Assembly (NCBI GenBank): GCA_964428795.1
Contig: CAYRZL010000118.1
Coordinates: 1 to 6,478, forward strand
Reading direction: 5' to 3'
Source of the DNA: CAYRZL01 sp964428795
Lineage (GTDB): Bacteria; Bacillota; Clostridia; Lachnospirales; Lachnospiraceae
DNA: 6,478 bases
The notes under the pieces were generated by a model, which was given only the letters and a program-made list of their open reading frames with translations, was not told where the DNA came from and ran no database searches. The translations under genes and the position numbers were made by a program. Positions 1-6,478 of the stretch are shown piece after piece. Positions within the stretch are counted from its first letter, which is position 1. Each line of letters opens with the position of its first letter.

Positions 1-6
1 TTCCAT
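1..6 (-). CDS. first two codons of the next operon gene (3' part outside window)
   Basis: An ATG at 6-4 followed by GAA at 3-1, beginning 13 bases after the HAD phosphatase stop, preceded by a strong AAGGAAGG. The spacing and co-direction fit the operon. Nothing can be said about the product. Confidence 0.5.
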
Positions 7-11
7 TATAG

Positions 12-19
12 CCTTCCTT
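12..19 (-). promoter_or_regulatory. Shine-Dalgarno AAGGAAGG of the next gene
   Basis: AAGGAAGG directly follows the TGA of the HAD phosphatase and lies 5 bases before an ATG at the window edge (9 bases if the AAGG part pairs). It is the main evidence that the operon continues beyond position 1. Confidence 0.55.
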
Positions 20-574
20 TCAATTAAACCGATATGTTCTGTAATAAAACGCGCCACTGCTTTCAGCTGCTTGCAGCCCCACCTCAGAATCTTCAAAGAT
101 GATGGTTTCTTCCGGCTTTGCGTCAAAGAACCGCATCGCTTTCAAAAATCCCTCTGGATCCGGTTTCGATTTCGTTATGTCATCGTGCGTCAACACCAAA
201 TCAAACAAATCCGCGATATCGAATCGGCTTAGAATATCGTCACAGTTTTCCTTTGAGGCCGTTGTGACTATTGCTGTTTTATATTCCAGTCTTGCCAAAC
301 GAATCACGTCAACCAGTCTCTGATTTAAGACAGCTTTATCAAGATATTTCCTATACGCCGTTTTTTTCGCTTTATGAATTGCGCTCAATGTTGCTTTATC
401 ATCGGTAGTGATCTGCGGCAGGAAGTCCAGATAATGCCGCCCATTACAGAAATCACAATAATATCGATAATCCATATCATACCCATAAGGCGCTATCGCC
501 TCTTTGTAGGCGTAATAGTTCACGTCTTTTGTGTCAAACAATGTGCCGTCCAAATCCACAATAATCAGTTTCAT
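20..574 (-). CDS. HAD-superfamily phosphatase, beta-phosphoglucomutase-like subfamily
   Basis: A 184-residue cytosolic hydrolase of the haloacid dehalogenase superfamily that probably removes phosphate from a small sugar or polyol phosphate. All four HAD motifs are intact: DLDGT at 7-11 (nucleophile D7, acid/base D9), TTAS at 104-107, K137 in KSKPDP at 135-140, and the metal-binding ED at 161-162 in EDSEVG. Residues 15-85 make a helical C1-type cap. A phosphomutase role is possible, but a phosphatase role is more common for such short members. The ATG start has AAGAGGG 6 bases upstream, overlapping the TAA of the acyltransferase gene, with 11 bases between the two genes. In this context it could dephosphorylate an intermediate of the activated-precursor pathway, in contrast with the degenerate HAD-like domain two genes upstream. 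Substrate unknown. Confidence 0.9.
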   Translation of the reverse strand: MKLIIVDLDGTLFDTKDVNYYAYKEAIAPYGYDMDYRYYCDFCNGRHYLDFLPQITTDDKATLSAIHKAKKTAYRKYLDKAVLNQRLVDVIRLARLEYKTAIVTTASKENCDDILSRFDIADLFDLVLTHDDITKSKPDPEGFLKAMRFFDAKPEETIIFEDSEVGLQAAESSGAFYYRTYRFN

Positions 575-580
575 ATTCAG

Positions 581-587
581 CCCTCTT
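581..587 (-). promoter_or_regulatory. Shine-Dalgarno AAGAGGG of the HAD phosphatase
   Basis: AAGAGGG sits 6 bases before ATG 574 and overlaps the stop codon of the acyltransferase gene. The site could give independent initiation even when the acyltransferase is translated out of frame. Confidence 0.7.
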
Positions 588-1582
588 AAATAAGTTTCTT
601 CAAAATCGGATGGTTCAATTTTACAATAATGCTACCTATGGCCACTGACAGCAACACTGCGATCACATAGGTCGGTGTCTCTGCAAGACCAATTCTTTGC
701 GCCGTCAACACAAAAAGGATATGACCAAAGTACATGAATGACGCAATTCCAGCAGCGTACCCCGCCATTCTTGCGTTTCCAAAATCAGGGTGCTTAAGCG
801 CACACAACAGAAGCAAATAAATAATAGGGTAAGTACATATACACAGCGTCGTACTGCGCTTCAAATCCAGAGCTTCCAAAATCACCACTTCAACCAAATA
901 CGCCGCAATCGCCAACACAAGCAGCCCTTCACATCTTCGATAAATCCCGCTTTCCTTTATCTTACGCTGGCTTATTCCATATCCCATCATAAAAAAAGGA
1001 AGAACCAGGAAAAGCCACTGCGTCTGCATATTGGTGTCTGTGTCAAGCCGGCCAAACGTGTCTTGCGTAGCCGGAAGCGAAAAAAACAAATTTCCATACC
1101 CAAACATAAGTATCCCAAACATCAAACATATCAGGCTAAAATAGTACAGGATGCAAACACCATGCCTGAATTTATCAGCAATCCACAGCAAAGCCACCGT
1201 ATAGATAATAGCCAACATATACCACAGGTGATAAAACCCCGTGAGAAAAAGCGTCGTCAGAGTATCTCGAAGATTCTGTGATATACCCCCCCCCGATTTC
1301 GCCGAGCGCTAATCGATATATGAAATAAATTACGCTCCAAAGAACATATGGTTGCAAATAACGCAGGATAGTTCTTTGGCATTTATTATCAGCACCACTA
1401 CGGAAAAAGAAATATCCCGCCACTGCCGCAAAAAAAGGAACGCCAAGTCTTGATAACACCTGCGATGGAAAGTAGCTGATCAGCGCATTATACTCAGCAA
1501 ATGGATTGCTATGGAGTGCGACAATGAGCAACGCCATAATAAAACGTATCACATCAATCGTGTAATTTCTTCGCTGCTCCAC
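586..1582 (-). pseudogene. acyltransferase family 3 membrane protein, frameshifted at a G9 tract (possible phase-OFF gene)
   Basis: A membrane acyltransferase (OatA/WecH-like acyltransferase 3 family) that would add an acetyl or other acyl group to the polysaccharide. Translation starts at GTG 1582, with AGGGAGGG 8 bases upstream. Residues 1-24 hold the family signature IDVIRFIMALLIVALHS, with R13 and the probable catalytic H24. After 96 codons the frame enters nine G and reads out of frame to a stop at 1175, giving a 135-residue product. Removing one G continues GEIGGGISQNLRDTL into FYHLWYMLAI, a strongly family-like segment, and on through several hydrophobic helices to the TAA at 586, about 331 residues in all, the usual length. 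The ATG at 1218 in the downstream part has no ribosome binding site and is probably not a real start. The rest of the gene is intact, which argues for a reversible switch or a sequencing error over old decay. Confidence 0.88.
1286..1294 (-). repeat. mononucleotide G9 tract (C9 on plus strand)
   Basis: Nine consecutive G on the coding strand within the acyltransferase gene, codons 97-99. With nine the frame is broken; with eight or eleven it is open to the normal end. It is the longest homopolymer I noticed in the window; the A or T runs I counted elsewhere reach seven. Such tracts are known sites of slipped-strand mispairing. Confidence 0.93.
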
Positions 1583-1590
1583 AATAAGCG

Positions 1591-1598
1591 CCCTCCCT
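1591..1598 (-). promoter_or_regulatory. Shine-Dalgarno AGGGAGGG that fixes the GTG start of the acyltransferase
   Basis: AGGGAGGG lies 8 bases before GTG 1582 and overlaps the TAG stop of the preceding gene. No ATG lies in frame between that stop and the GTG; the next in-frame ATG is codon 16, inside the conserved first helix. The GTG is therefore the likely start. Confidence 0.8.
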
Positions 1599-2571
1599 AT
1601 AATTCAATCACTTTTCTTTCAAGTGCCTCTTCCGAGGCGATAATTTCCTTATTTTCGGAATATGGGCAGCCATACACAATTTTGATAAAGCGCAGTCCCG
1701 CTTCCTCTAAAACCTTCAAAGCGGCAATTTTATAATTCTCGTTCGCCACAGTATATCCGACAAAGGAAGCCCCTCTGCTTTGCAGCGTCGTGAGTTTCTT
1801 ACGGTTGCCATCCGTCAAAATGCCATCTGCGCCAAGAATATTGTCCAGATCGATAAAATACAGTGTGTAATCGCGCTGCATGTCCTTCCAAAGGCGCCCA
1901 TCTCCCCAGTTTTCATACTCCGTAGAGGCGACATAATGAAATACACGCCCTGAGTAACCAATCAGATAAGAAATCACATGGCTGACATACAGCCTGGTAA
2001 TCGGATAGCTTGCATCGTTCAGGTGTTCGTAGGCCTTTACAAAATCCCCGGTTTTCTTAAACCCATACAATCCCAGGCAGATCACATCCGAGCGAACCCT
2101 TTTCTCAATGATATCCAAGAGGTTCCCCTGTTCATTTACAATCAGAAAGCTTTTATTCCTTAAATTGTGGATATCGCGCTCCCAAACATTCAGGTCAAGA
2201 CCAGCAACAAAATTCCCATGTGGTGTTTCTTCTGTCCTCAGATAATTATCCGCATCCTTAACAACAACTTCCCCAGTAACATTCGCTTTTTTTATTGCTT
2301 TATAAACAGTTTCCGCCGGTCCGGAGGTCATTTCATCAAGGAAAAGCATTTCAAGCGGATAGTCTTTCACCTCATTTGAAATGATCCGGTCTACATGAAA
2401 TTTTTCTTTATCTTCTGCCGGCAAGACGATCAAGACTCTTTCGTACTGCTTTGTATACACGCCTTCAATGCTGCGCTCAATCAGCAGTTTTCCATTCGGA
2501 TGGCGATTCAAATACTGCGGAATCCCATTTGCAACCTTCCGCCCCATGCTAGGTACAATCAACGTGCTCAT
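1597..2571 (-). CDS. nucleotidyltransferase fused to a degenerate HAD-like domain
   Basis: A 324-residue two-domain protein. Residues 1-230 look like a nucleotidyltransferase of the GT-A/pyrophosphorylase type: KLLIERSIEGV at 28-38, TSGPAETVY at 82-90, KDADNY at 105-110 with the likely metal-binding Asp, and EKR at 156-158. The usual N-terminal GGxGTR loop is altered to PSMGRKV (7-13), so catalysis is less certain than in the neighbouring nucleotidyltransferase. Residues 234-324 resemble a capless HAD domain: YFIDLDN at 238-244 matches motif I and GYTVAN at 272-277 matches motif II, but the acidic pair expected for motif IV near the C terminus is not evident (ASEEA at 312-316). It is a candidate partner of the upstream kinase and first nucleotidyltransferase. 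Translation is probably coupled to the kinase through a 4-bp ATGA overlap. The fusion architecture is seen in the sequence; the exact reaction is unknown. Confidence 0.8.
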   Translation of the reverse strand: MSTLIVPSMGRKVANGIPQYLNRHPNGKLLIERSIEGVYTKQYERVLIVLPAEDKEKFHVDRIISNEVKDYPLEMLFLDEMTSGPAETVYKAIKKANVTGEVVVKDADNYLRTEETPHGNFVAGLDLNVWERDIHNLRNKSFLIVNEQGNLLDIIEKRVRSDVICLGLYGFKKTGDFVKAYEHLNDASYPITRLYVSHVISYLIGYSGRVFHYVASTEYENWGDGRLWKDMQRDYTLYFIDLDNILGADGILTDGNRKKLTTLQSRGASFVGYTVANENYKIAALKVLEEAGLRFIKIVYGCPYSENKEIIASEEALERKVIEL

Positions 2572-3497
2572 GGCGCCACCTCCCCCACTGCTTTCTCCAG
2601 CTTCATGATGTCTTCGATTATGAGGCTCGTTTTCTCATCCAGAAAACGATATGTAAGCTCATCCTTTGTATAGGGATAGATCCGTATCAGCTTTTGCAAC
2701 AACGCATAATAAATCTCCACCACATACAATGGATTTACTTTTTTGATCTCGTCTACCAAAAGATCCCGGAAGACGATCAAACGGAGAACCGTATTCATGC
2801 TGACATCTTCCTGGAAGCGGTAAGACCACATCACTTGGACATCCTGAAGCAATGTGCCGATGTCTAAAATCCAAGAGTCGTAGAATGAATCAAGGAAGTC
2901 AATAAAATACAGCTTATCGTTTTTGACGATGATATTCTCAAGTGTCATATCCCCGTGGCAAGGAGAATGTGTCACCCTGCTCCAATCATGTGCCCCCAAC
3001 AAGTCCAATGCATGATTAATGATTGGGTTGTTATGAGTGGATAATGCCTGTCTGAGTCCGGATAGCTTCTTATTGAATATAGATTGCACATCAGTGTCGC
3101 TTTCTGTGTTTATTGCATTCCTTGTTTGTTCCTCGGCTCCCGGTACATACGAAATTTCTGTCTGCGGTATCAGGCTGCTGACCAGGGACTCGACAAGTCC
3201 CCTGACCTTCCCAATCTCCATTGTTTTGATATATTCGGCAAGGGTAATTCCCTGAATATATTCCATATCGAAAAAGAACAAGCCATTTTCCGTATAACCC
3301 TTCCGCAAAACAGCTGGAGTCTTGATTGGCTCTCCATGAAAAGCAGACTGCTTTTCGCTCTGAACCTTTAATCTCTCGTTATAGCCTTTATCTCTTGATA
3401 TTTTCCGTACAAAGGTGTTTCCGTTGTCTTCTTCCATCAGGTAAATCTGACATCCGGAATGACCACCCAAATTATAGCCATTCACCTTATTTCTCAC
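2568..3497 (-). CDS. APH/choline-kinase-fold small-molecule kinase
   Basis: Probably transfers phosphate from ATP to a hydroxyl group on a sugar, alcohol or choline-like compound. The protein has 309 residues from GTG 3497, or 305 from GTG 3485. Numbering from 3497, a glycine-rich loop GGHSG lies at 11-15, a candidate ATP-binding Lys at 32 (VRKIS), the catalytic Brenner motif HGDMTLEN at 181-188 (D183, N188), and the metal-binding DFLD at 200-203. These are typical of the aminoglycoside phosphotransferase/choline kinase superfamily. The start is uncertain: AGGAG at 3497-3501 overlaps the first GTG but sits 11 bases before the second, so 3485 is at least as likely. Its place between two nucleotidyltransferases points to a biosynthetic kinase, not antibiotic resistance, by analogy with LicA-LicC. 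The substrate is unknown. The stop overlaps the next gene by 4 bp. Confidence 0.88.
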   Translation of the reverse strand: MRNKVNGYNLGGHSGCQIYLMEEDNGNTFVRKISRDKGYNERLKVQSEKQSAFHGEPIKTPAVLRKGYTENGLFFFDMEYIQGITLAEYIKTMEIGKVRGLVESLVSSLIPQTEISYVPGAEEQTRNAINTESDTDVQSIFNKKLSGLRQALSTHNNPIINHALDLLGAHDWSRVTHSPCHGDMTLENIIVKNDKLYFIDFLDSFYDSWILDIGTLLQDVQVMWSYRFQEDVSMNTVLRLIVFRDLLVDEIKKVNPLYVVEIYYALLQKLIRIYPYTKDELTYRFLDEKTSLIIEDIMKLEKAVGEVAP

Positions 3498-3501
3498 TCC
3501 T
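3497..3501 (-). promoter_or_regulatory. Shine-Dalgarno AGGAG before the APH-fold kinase
   Basis: AGGAG on the minus strand overlaps the first possible GTG (3497) and stands 11 bases before an in-frame GTG at 3485. A TAG at 3516-3518 closes the frame upstream, so only these two conventional starts exist. Spacing favours 3485, though 11 bases is slightly long. Confidence 0.5.
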
Positions 3502-3532
3502 GAATCTGCGGCAGTCTATCCACCGCTCTTTG

Positions 3533-4279
3533 TTATTGCAAAACTGCAAAATACTCTGACCCCTGTGCCTGCTCATACTCAGCCGGAGTACCAAAGGGTA
3601 CATGGAAATCGACCGTATAGTTCTGTATGGTCAGCCCTTTTTGACACATCACGTTATAGATGCCGCTTACGAAAAACTCACTGTAATTACAATTTTTCAA
3701 ATACTCCTCTGCCATTTCGCGGAACATCCGCGCATTCCGGACTACATACGCGCCGCAGATAGCATGGCTGCTGACAACCTTTTTTTCTACGGTTCCTGAT
3801 ATCTTCCCATTTTCATACGCAACATAACTGAACTGCGGTTTGTCAGACTCGAATGTGAGTAATGCCCCATCGTAGTCCCACCCCCCAGTATTCATGTCTT
3901 CGGCAAAGCTACCGCAGGTAAACATATGGTCGCAGTCGTTAAACAGGATCGGACGCTCATCGCTGATATTTTTCAAACCAGCAAGGCACGTCATCACAGG
4001 TCCCGACTTCACCTCTTCAAAATCCACAGCCTCAATCCTGGCATACGGAAAATACTGCCTGATCACTTGATCAATGTGGAATTCCGCAATATGCTGGTTC
4101 AGAACGACAAACGTCAAATCGGCAAGCTCCACATATTTTTCAATGGATCGCGTCGCCCAGAACAGAAAAGGCTTGCCGTTTATCTCGATCAAAGGCTTCG
4201 GCATGACAAAACCATTCTTAAAAAAACGTGACCCCGCGCCGCCCATCGGCATAATTAAATGTAGCTTTTTATCACTCAT
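3533..4279 (-). CDS. nucleotidyltransferase (NTP_transferase fold, sugar-phosphate type)
   Basis: This 248-residue cytosolic enzyme probably couples an NTP to a phosphorylated sugar or alcohol, releasing pyrophosphate and giving a nucleotide-activated precursor. The GT-A-like pyrophosphorylase signature is clear: PMGGAGSRF at residues 11-19 is the nucleotide-binding loop, PKPLIEINGKPFL at 27-39 is the second conserved block, NDCDHM at 114-119 supplies a metal-binding Asp, and VEKK at 164-167 matches the substrate-binding E-K region. It lacks the C-terminal left-handed beta helix of larger family members. The ATG start follows AGAGG and AGGAAGA just upstream. It overlaps the preceding glycosyltransferase by 8 bp and lies directly before a kinase, which suggests that the kinase provides its phosphorylated substrate. 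The nucleotide and substrate are not predictable from what I see. RmlA, LicC and related enzymes share this fold. Confidence 0.9.
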   Translation of the reverse strand: MSDKKLHLIMPMGGAGSRFFKNGFVMPKPLIEINGKPFLFWATRSIEKYVELADLTFVVLNQHIAEFHIDQVIRQYFPYARIEAVDFEEVKSGPVMTCLAGLKNISDERPILFNDCDHMFTCGSFAEDMNTGGWDYDGALLTFESDKPQFSYVAYENGKISGTVEKKVVSSHAICGAYVVRNARMFREMAEEYLKNCNYSEFFVSGIYNVMCQKGLTIQNYTVDFHVPFGTPAEYEQAQGSEYFAVLQ

Positions 4280-5513
4280 TCTTCCTACCTCTCTGCTCCA
4301 GCCAGATCCTCTGCTGTTCTTCCAGCTGTTTCATCAAGCTTTCCGCAACCGCATTGCCATTAAAATACGTCCTTACATATTCGCAACCGTTTTTAGCAAT
4401 CCGCTCCAGCTCCTCCTGATGCTCATCCATCTGGTAATACTCAATTACCCGCCTCAAATCCTCCTTGGAGCCATCATAAGTAATATAATGCGTGCCCGGG
4501 ATCAGGCCCCAATCTCTGTAAGCACCCATGTCTTGTCCAATATAGGCGCAGCCGCAGGACATCCCTTCCACAAAACCGATGCCTGGAATTCCGAGAATTT
4601 CCTCGCCCACAATGCACATCTTGTAGCTGTTGAACGCCTCAACCATATCAAAAGAGTAATATTTCTTCTGCTTTCCGGTAAAAAGACGGTTATAGACCTT
4701 TTTGTAAATTTTTACGGGAAAAATATCTTTTTCCTTTACTTCCTTTCCGGCGTTGTCCTCCAGATAATCACTGCTGGTACAGTAAATGGTATCCTTAAAA
4801 TACTCTGGATTGTCTTTAATCTGTTTCCTGGAAGGCTGATCACAGGGATCTCCATATGTACTCAAAAATTCCTCATGGTTTTTGTATGTGATCGTTCCTG
4901 TTGCAAAAGCCATATTTTTACGTTTGGCAAACGGTGTTTTGTTCTGGAAACGCTCCGCATACACAAATGGATGGACAATCCAAGGCTTATCCACGCTGTA
5001 GTACCTACGGTAAAGTTCGCAGTTCTTTTCAAGATTCACCTCGCCAAAAATGCAGCTCACATTTGCGTTATTGATGATATCGCTCTCGCATGCCCTCCCA
5101 TGGAAATGGAGCATACTGAGTGCTTTAAAAGCATCTACGCCGGATATACCTCTGAAATTATCACCACAGACATTATAAAGAATCACAATATCTGTCGGTC
5201 TGATATCAGAAGGCTTTTTTATCAGGGTAATCGACTGCGGATCAATCTTGTTCACTTTCATCGTTTTCTTGTTTTCTAAAAATCTGAACTGATTTAGGAT
5301 CTTTGACACAGTCTTGTTCCCGCTTCTCAGGATTGAAAAGCCCTCATCATTCACATAATTACAAATCTCATATTCCGGATGAGCCAGCAAATAATTCATT
5401 AAATATCCATGCTTAATCGCCGCCGAAAATTTGAAAAGATATACGGACGCTGTTTTCACAAGCATCCAGTCTGAATGTAAATTCACAAATACAATTCGCT
5501 TTTTGTCGCTCAT
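4272..5513 (-). CDS. divergent GT-B-like glycosyltransferase
   Basis: This 413-residue cytosolic protein probably transfers a sugar during polysaccharide assembly. The C-terminal half carries the best evidence: a nucleotide-sugar-binding type segment around residues 301-345 (EEILGIPGIGFVEGMSCG, then YIGQDMGAY and GTHYITYDG), resembling the C-terminal domain of GT-B enzymes, with E316 in the place of a conserved acidic residue. Residues 376-402 form the usual C-terminal helix. The first 200 residues are weakly recognisable, start with a hydrophobic strand (RIVFVNLHSD), and hold no clear motif I can name. No signal peptide or membrane segment is visible. The ATG start has a GAAGAGG about 10 bases upstream inside the preceding gene. 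It overlaps the previous gene by 4 bp and the next by 8 bp. Donor and acceptor are unknown. It could alternatively be a catalytically altered GT-like protein. Confidence 0.8.
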   Translation of the reverse strand: MSDKKRIVFVNLHSDWMLVKTASVYLFKFSAAIKHGYLMNYLLAHPEYEICNYVNDEGFSILRSGNKTVSKILNQFRFLENKKTMKVNKIDPQSITLIKKPSDIRPTDIVILYNVCGDNFRGISGVDAFKALSMLHFHGRACESDIINNANVSCIFGEVNLEKNCELYRRYYSVDKPWIVHPFVYAERFQNKTPFAKRKNMAFATGTITYKNHEEFLSTYGDPCDQPSRKQIKDNPEYFKDTIYCTSSDYLEDNAGKEVKEKDIFPVKIYKKVYNRLFTGKQKKYYSFDMVEAFNSYKMCIVGEEILGIPGIGFVEGMSCGCAYIGQDMGAYRDWGLIPGTHYITYDGSKEDLRRVIEYYQMDEHQEELERIAKNGCEYVRTYFNGNAVAESLMKQLEEQQRIWLEQRGRKNE

Positions 5514-6478
5514 CGTTCAAATACCTCTTCCATCTCTGTTATCATTGTCTCTATGCTGTACTTCTCCAGCTTTCTCTCATCTAGAGTAAGGGATATATTT
5601 CCATCAATTATTTTATTGATCTGGGCAGCCCAGTACCCAGCATCTTTTTCAAGTGAAATCGGCAAGCACAAGCCGCAATCCACTTCCTTGGGAACAACTT
5701 CTGATATTACACAAGGCAATCCGGCTGCTTGCGCTTCTACCAATACGATTCCCAACCCTTCAAATCTGCTTGGAAGCAAGAACAAGTCAGATGCGCATAG
5801 GATATCCGGAATATCGCTTCGATAGCCAAGCAGCTTTACATGAGTGCCAAGATTATACTCGTTTATTTTTTCCCTGATAAGATTCTCATCCTCGCCTTTT
5901 CCGCACCACACCAAATCTACGTCATCTCTTATTTTTGATAGCTCCCAAAAGATGTCCAACAGAAATTCCGGGTTTTTCTGTAGTGAAATTCTGCCTACAG
6001 TTGCAATCGTATGGGTATTATGAAAAGATAACTTTTTCTTTATTATTTCCTTGTCATATTCTTTTCGGTAGTCGTGAAAATCAATCCCGTTATGAATGAC
6101 TTTCGCTCTTGGATCATTCCTCCATTTATCTTTGAACAAAAAATCCATTGCCGGTACTGAACAACCACACCTCCGATTGGAGAAGCTCCAACACATCCAT
6201 CTCATAATTGCCTGATAGATCCTCACTGGTAAGGTTTTCCCCTGGGACAATTCCCTTCCCTGCTGAGAATTATGGGAATGGCACTCACGCACTGGTACTC
6301 CGGCAAACCATGCAACAAACATCTGCGGACCATTAAAGAGATCGATATTTGTCTGAAAAACATCATACTTTTCTCTCTTTAACTCTCTATAAAGCAGTCC
6401 CAAATGTTTGAGTTTGGTCCCTATTCCCCATAAATGGCACGTTTTCACAATACGGGCCCCCGTATTCGACAGTTCCTC
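5510..6478 (-). CDS. GT4 glycosyltransferase, EpsF/CapH-like (5' end outside window)
   Basis: Probably a retaining GT-B glycosyltransferase of family GT4 that adds a sugar from a nucleotide-sugar donor to a lipid-linked glycan at the cytoplasmic face of the membrane. The frame is open to the window edge, giving 322 visible residues. A GTG at 6448 lies inside the open frame and is probably not the start, because this family usually has about 360-380 residues and the N-terminal Rossmann half is incomplete. Counting from the first visible codon, I see the acceptor-side HSHN motif near 67-70, HNGID near 129-133, the VGRISLQKNP donor-domain entry near 161-170, and the EX7E motif from E240 to E248 (EGLGIVLVE) followed by AQAAGLPCVIS. 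The stop overlaps the next gene by 4 bp (ATGA), so translation is probably coupled. Donor and acceptor sugars cannot be predicted. The family call is firm. Confidence 0.93.
   Translation of the reverse strand, partial: EELSNTGARIVKTCHLWGIGTKLKHLGLLYRELKREKYDVFQTNIDLFNGPQMFVAWFAGVPVRECHSHNSQQGRELSQGKTLPVRIYQAIMRWMCWSFSNRRCGCSVPAMDFLFKDKWRNDPRAKVIHNGIDFHDYRKEYDKEIIKKKLSFHNTHTIATVGRISLQKNPEFLLDIFWELSKIRDDVDLVWCGKGEDENLIREKINEYNLGTHVKLLGYRSDIPDILCASDLFLLPSRFEGLGIVLVEAQAAGLPCVISEVVPKEVDCGLCLPISLEKDAGYWAAQINKIIDGNISLTLDERKLEKYSIETMITEMEEVFER

Noticed and set aside
586..1218. A separate 210-residue membrane protein starting at ATG 1218
   Set aside because: No Shine-Dalgarno lies at a proper distance before this ATG, and the bases upstream continue in the same frame as family-like acyltransferase sequence back to the G tract. 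It is the C-terminal part of one split gene.
790..1281. A 163-codon plus-strand open frame rich in Gln, Lys and Arg
   Set aside because: It is antisense to the hydrophobic helices of the acyltransferase. The polar composition is what antisense reading of membrane-protein codons gives.
2568..3497. APH-fold gene read as an aminoglycoside resistance determinant
   Set aside because: The fold is shared with choline and sugar kinases, and the gene sits in a coupled polysaccharide operon between two nucleotidyltransferases, with no mobile element or resistance context.
3506..3528. A small inverted repeat (GCGG...CCGC) between the nucleotidyltransferase and the kinase genes
   Set aside because: Only four GC pairs plus wobble pairs around a small loop, and no T run follows. 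It is too weak for a terminator and not distinguishable from chance.
4220..4226. An A7/T7 run in the nucleotidyltransferase gene, and similar A7 runs in the acyltransferase gene, as further phase-variable tracts
   Set aside because: Runs of seven A or T are common at this base composition, and the reading frames through them are intact. Nothing marks them as switches.
4074..5279. A 401-codon open frame on the plus strand
   Set aside because: It lies wholly antisense to two well-supported genes, its product looks like no family I know, and the opposite-strand proteins show clear motifs and operon-like overlaps. It is a long shadow frame.
4265..5513. Two genes (starts at 4279 and 5513) both begin with the residues MSDKK, suggesting duplication
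   Set aside because: The similarity ends after five residues, synonymous positions differ, and the proteins belong to different folds. Chance, or shared preference for Lys-rich early codons, is enough.
6451..6464. A near-palindrome TACGGGCCCCCGTA close to the window end as an operator
   Set aside because: It has a central mismatch, lies within an open coding frame of the glycosyltransferase, and no promoter elements accompany it.

Overview
The window is an internal piece of a surface-polysaccharide (capsule or exopolysaccharide) biosynthesis operon. Every gene I can support lies on the minus strand, so transcription runs from high to low coordinates. It probably comes from a low-to-moderate GC Bacillota, perhaps a clostridial gut organism. 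This rests on strong Shine-Dalgarno sequences before most genes, GTG starts mixed with ATG, and an EpsF/CapH-type glycosyltransferase. The taxonomic call is an inference and a weak one.

Layout in transcription order: a GT4 glycosyltransferase whose 5' end is cut by the window edge (6478-5510); a second, divergent GT-B-like glycosyltransferase (5513-4272); a sugar-phosphate-type nucleotidyltransferase (4279-3533); an APH/choline-kinase-fold kinase (3497-2568); a fusion of a nucleotidyltransferase with a degenerate HAD-like domain (2571-1597); an acyltransferase-3 membrane protein split by a frameshift (1582-586); a small HAD phosphatase (574-20); and the ribosome binding site and first two codons of another gene (6-1). 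Neighbouring genes overlap by 4, 8 or 4 bp, or are separated by 11 to 35 bp. No terminator or promoter is visible, and there is no gene-free stretch over 300 bases.

A plausible joint role is as follows. The glycosyltransferases extend a repeat unit. The kinase, the two nucleotidyltransferases and the HAD phosphatase make an unidentified nucleotide-activated sugar or alcohol. The acyltransferase decorates the glycan with an acyl group. The activated compound cannot be named from sequence alone.

The most notable signal is a run of nine G (minus strand, 1286-1294) inside the acyltransferase gene, exactly where its reading frame breaks. Eight or eleven G would restore one continuous protein of about 331 (or 332) residues. 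This looks like a phase-variable switch caught in the OFF state, unless it is a homopolymer sequencing error.
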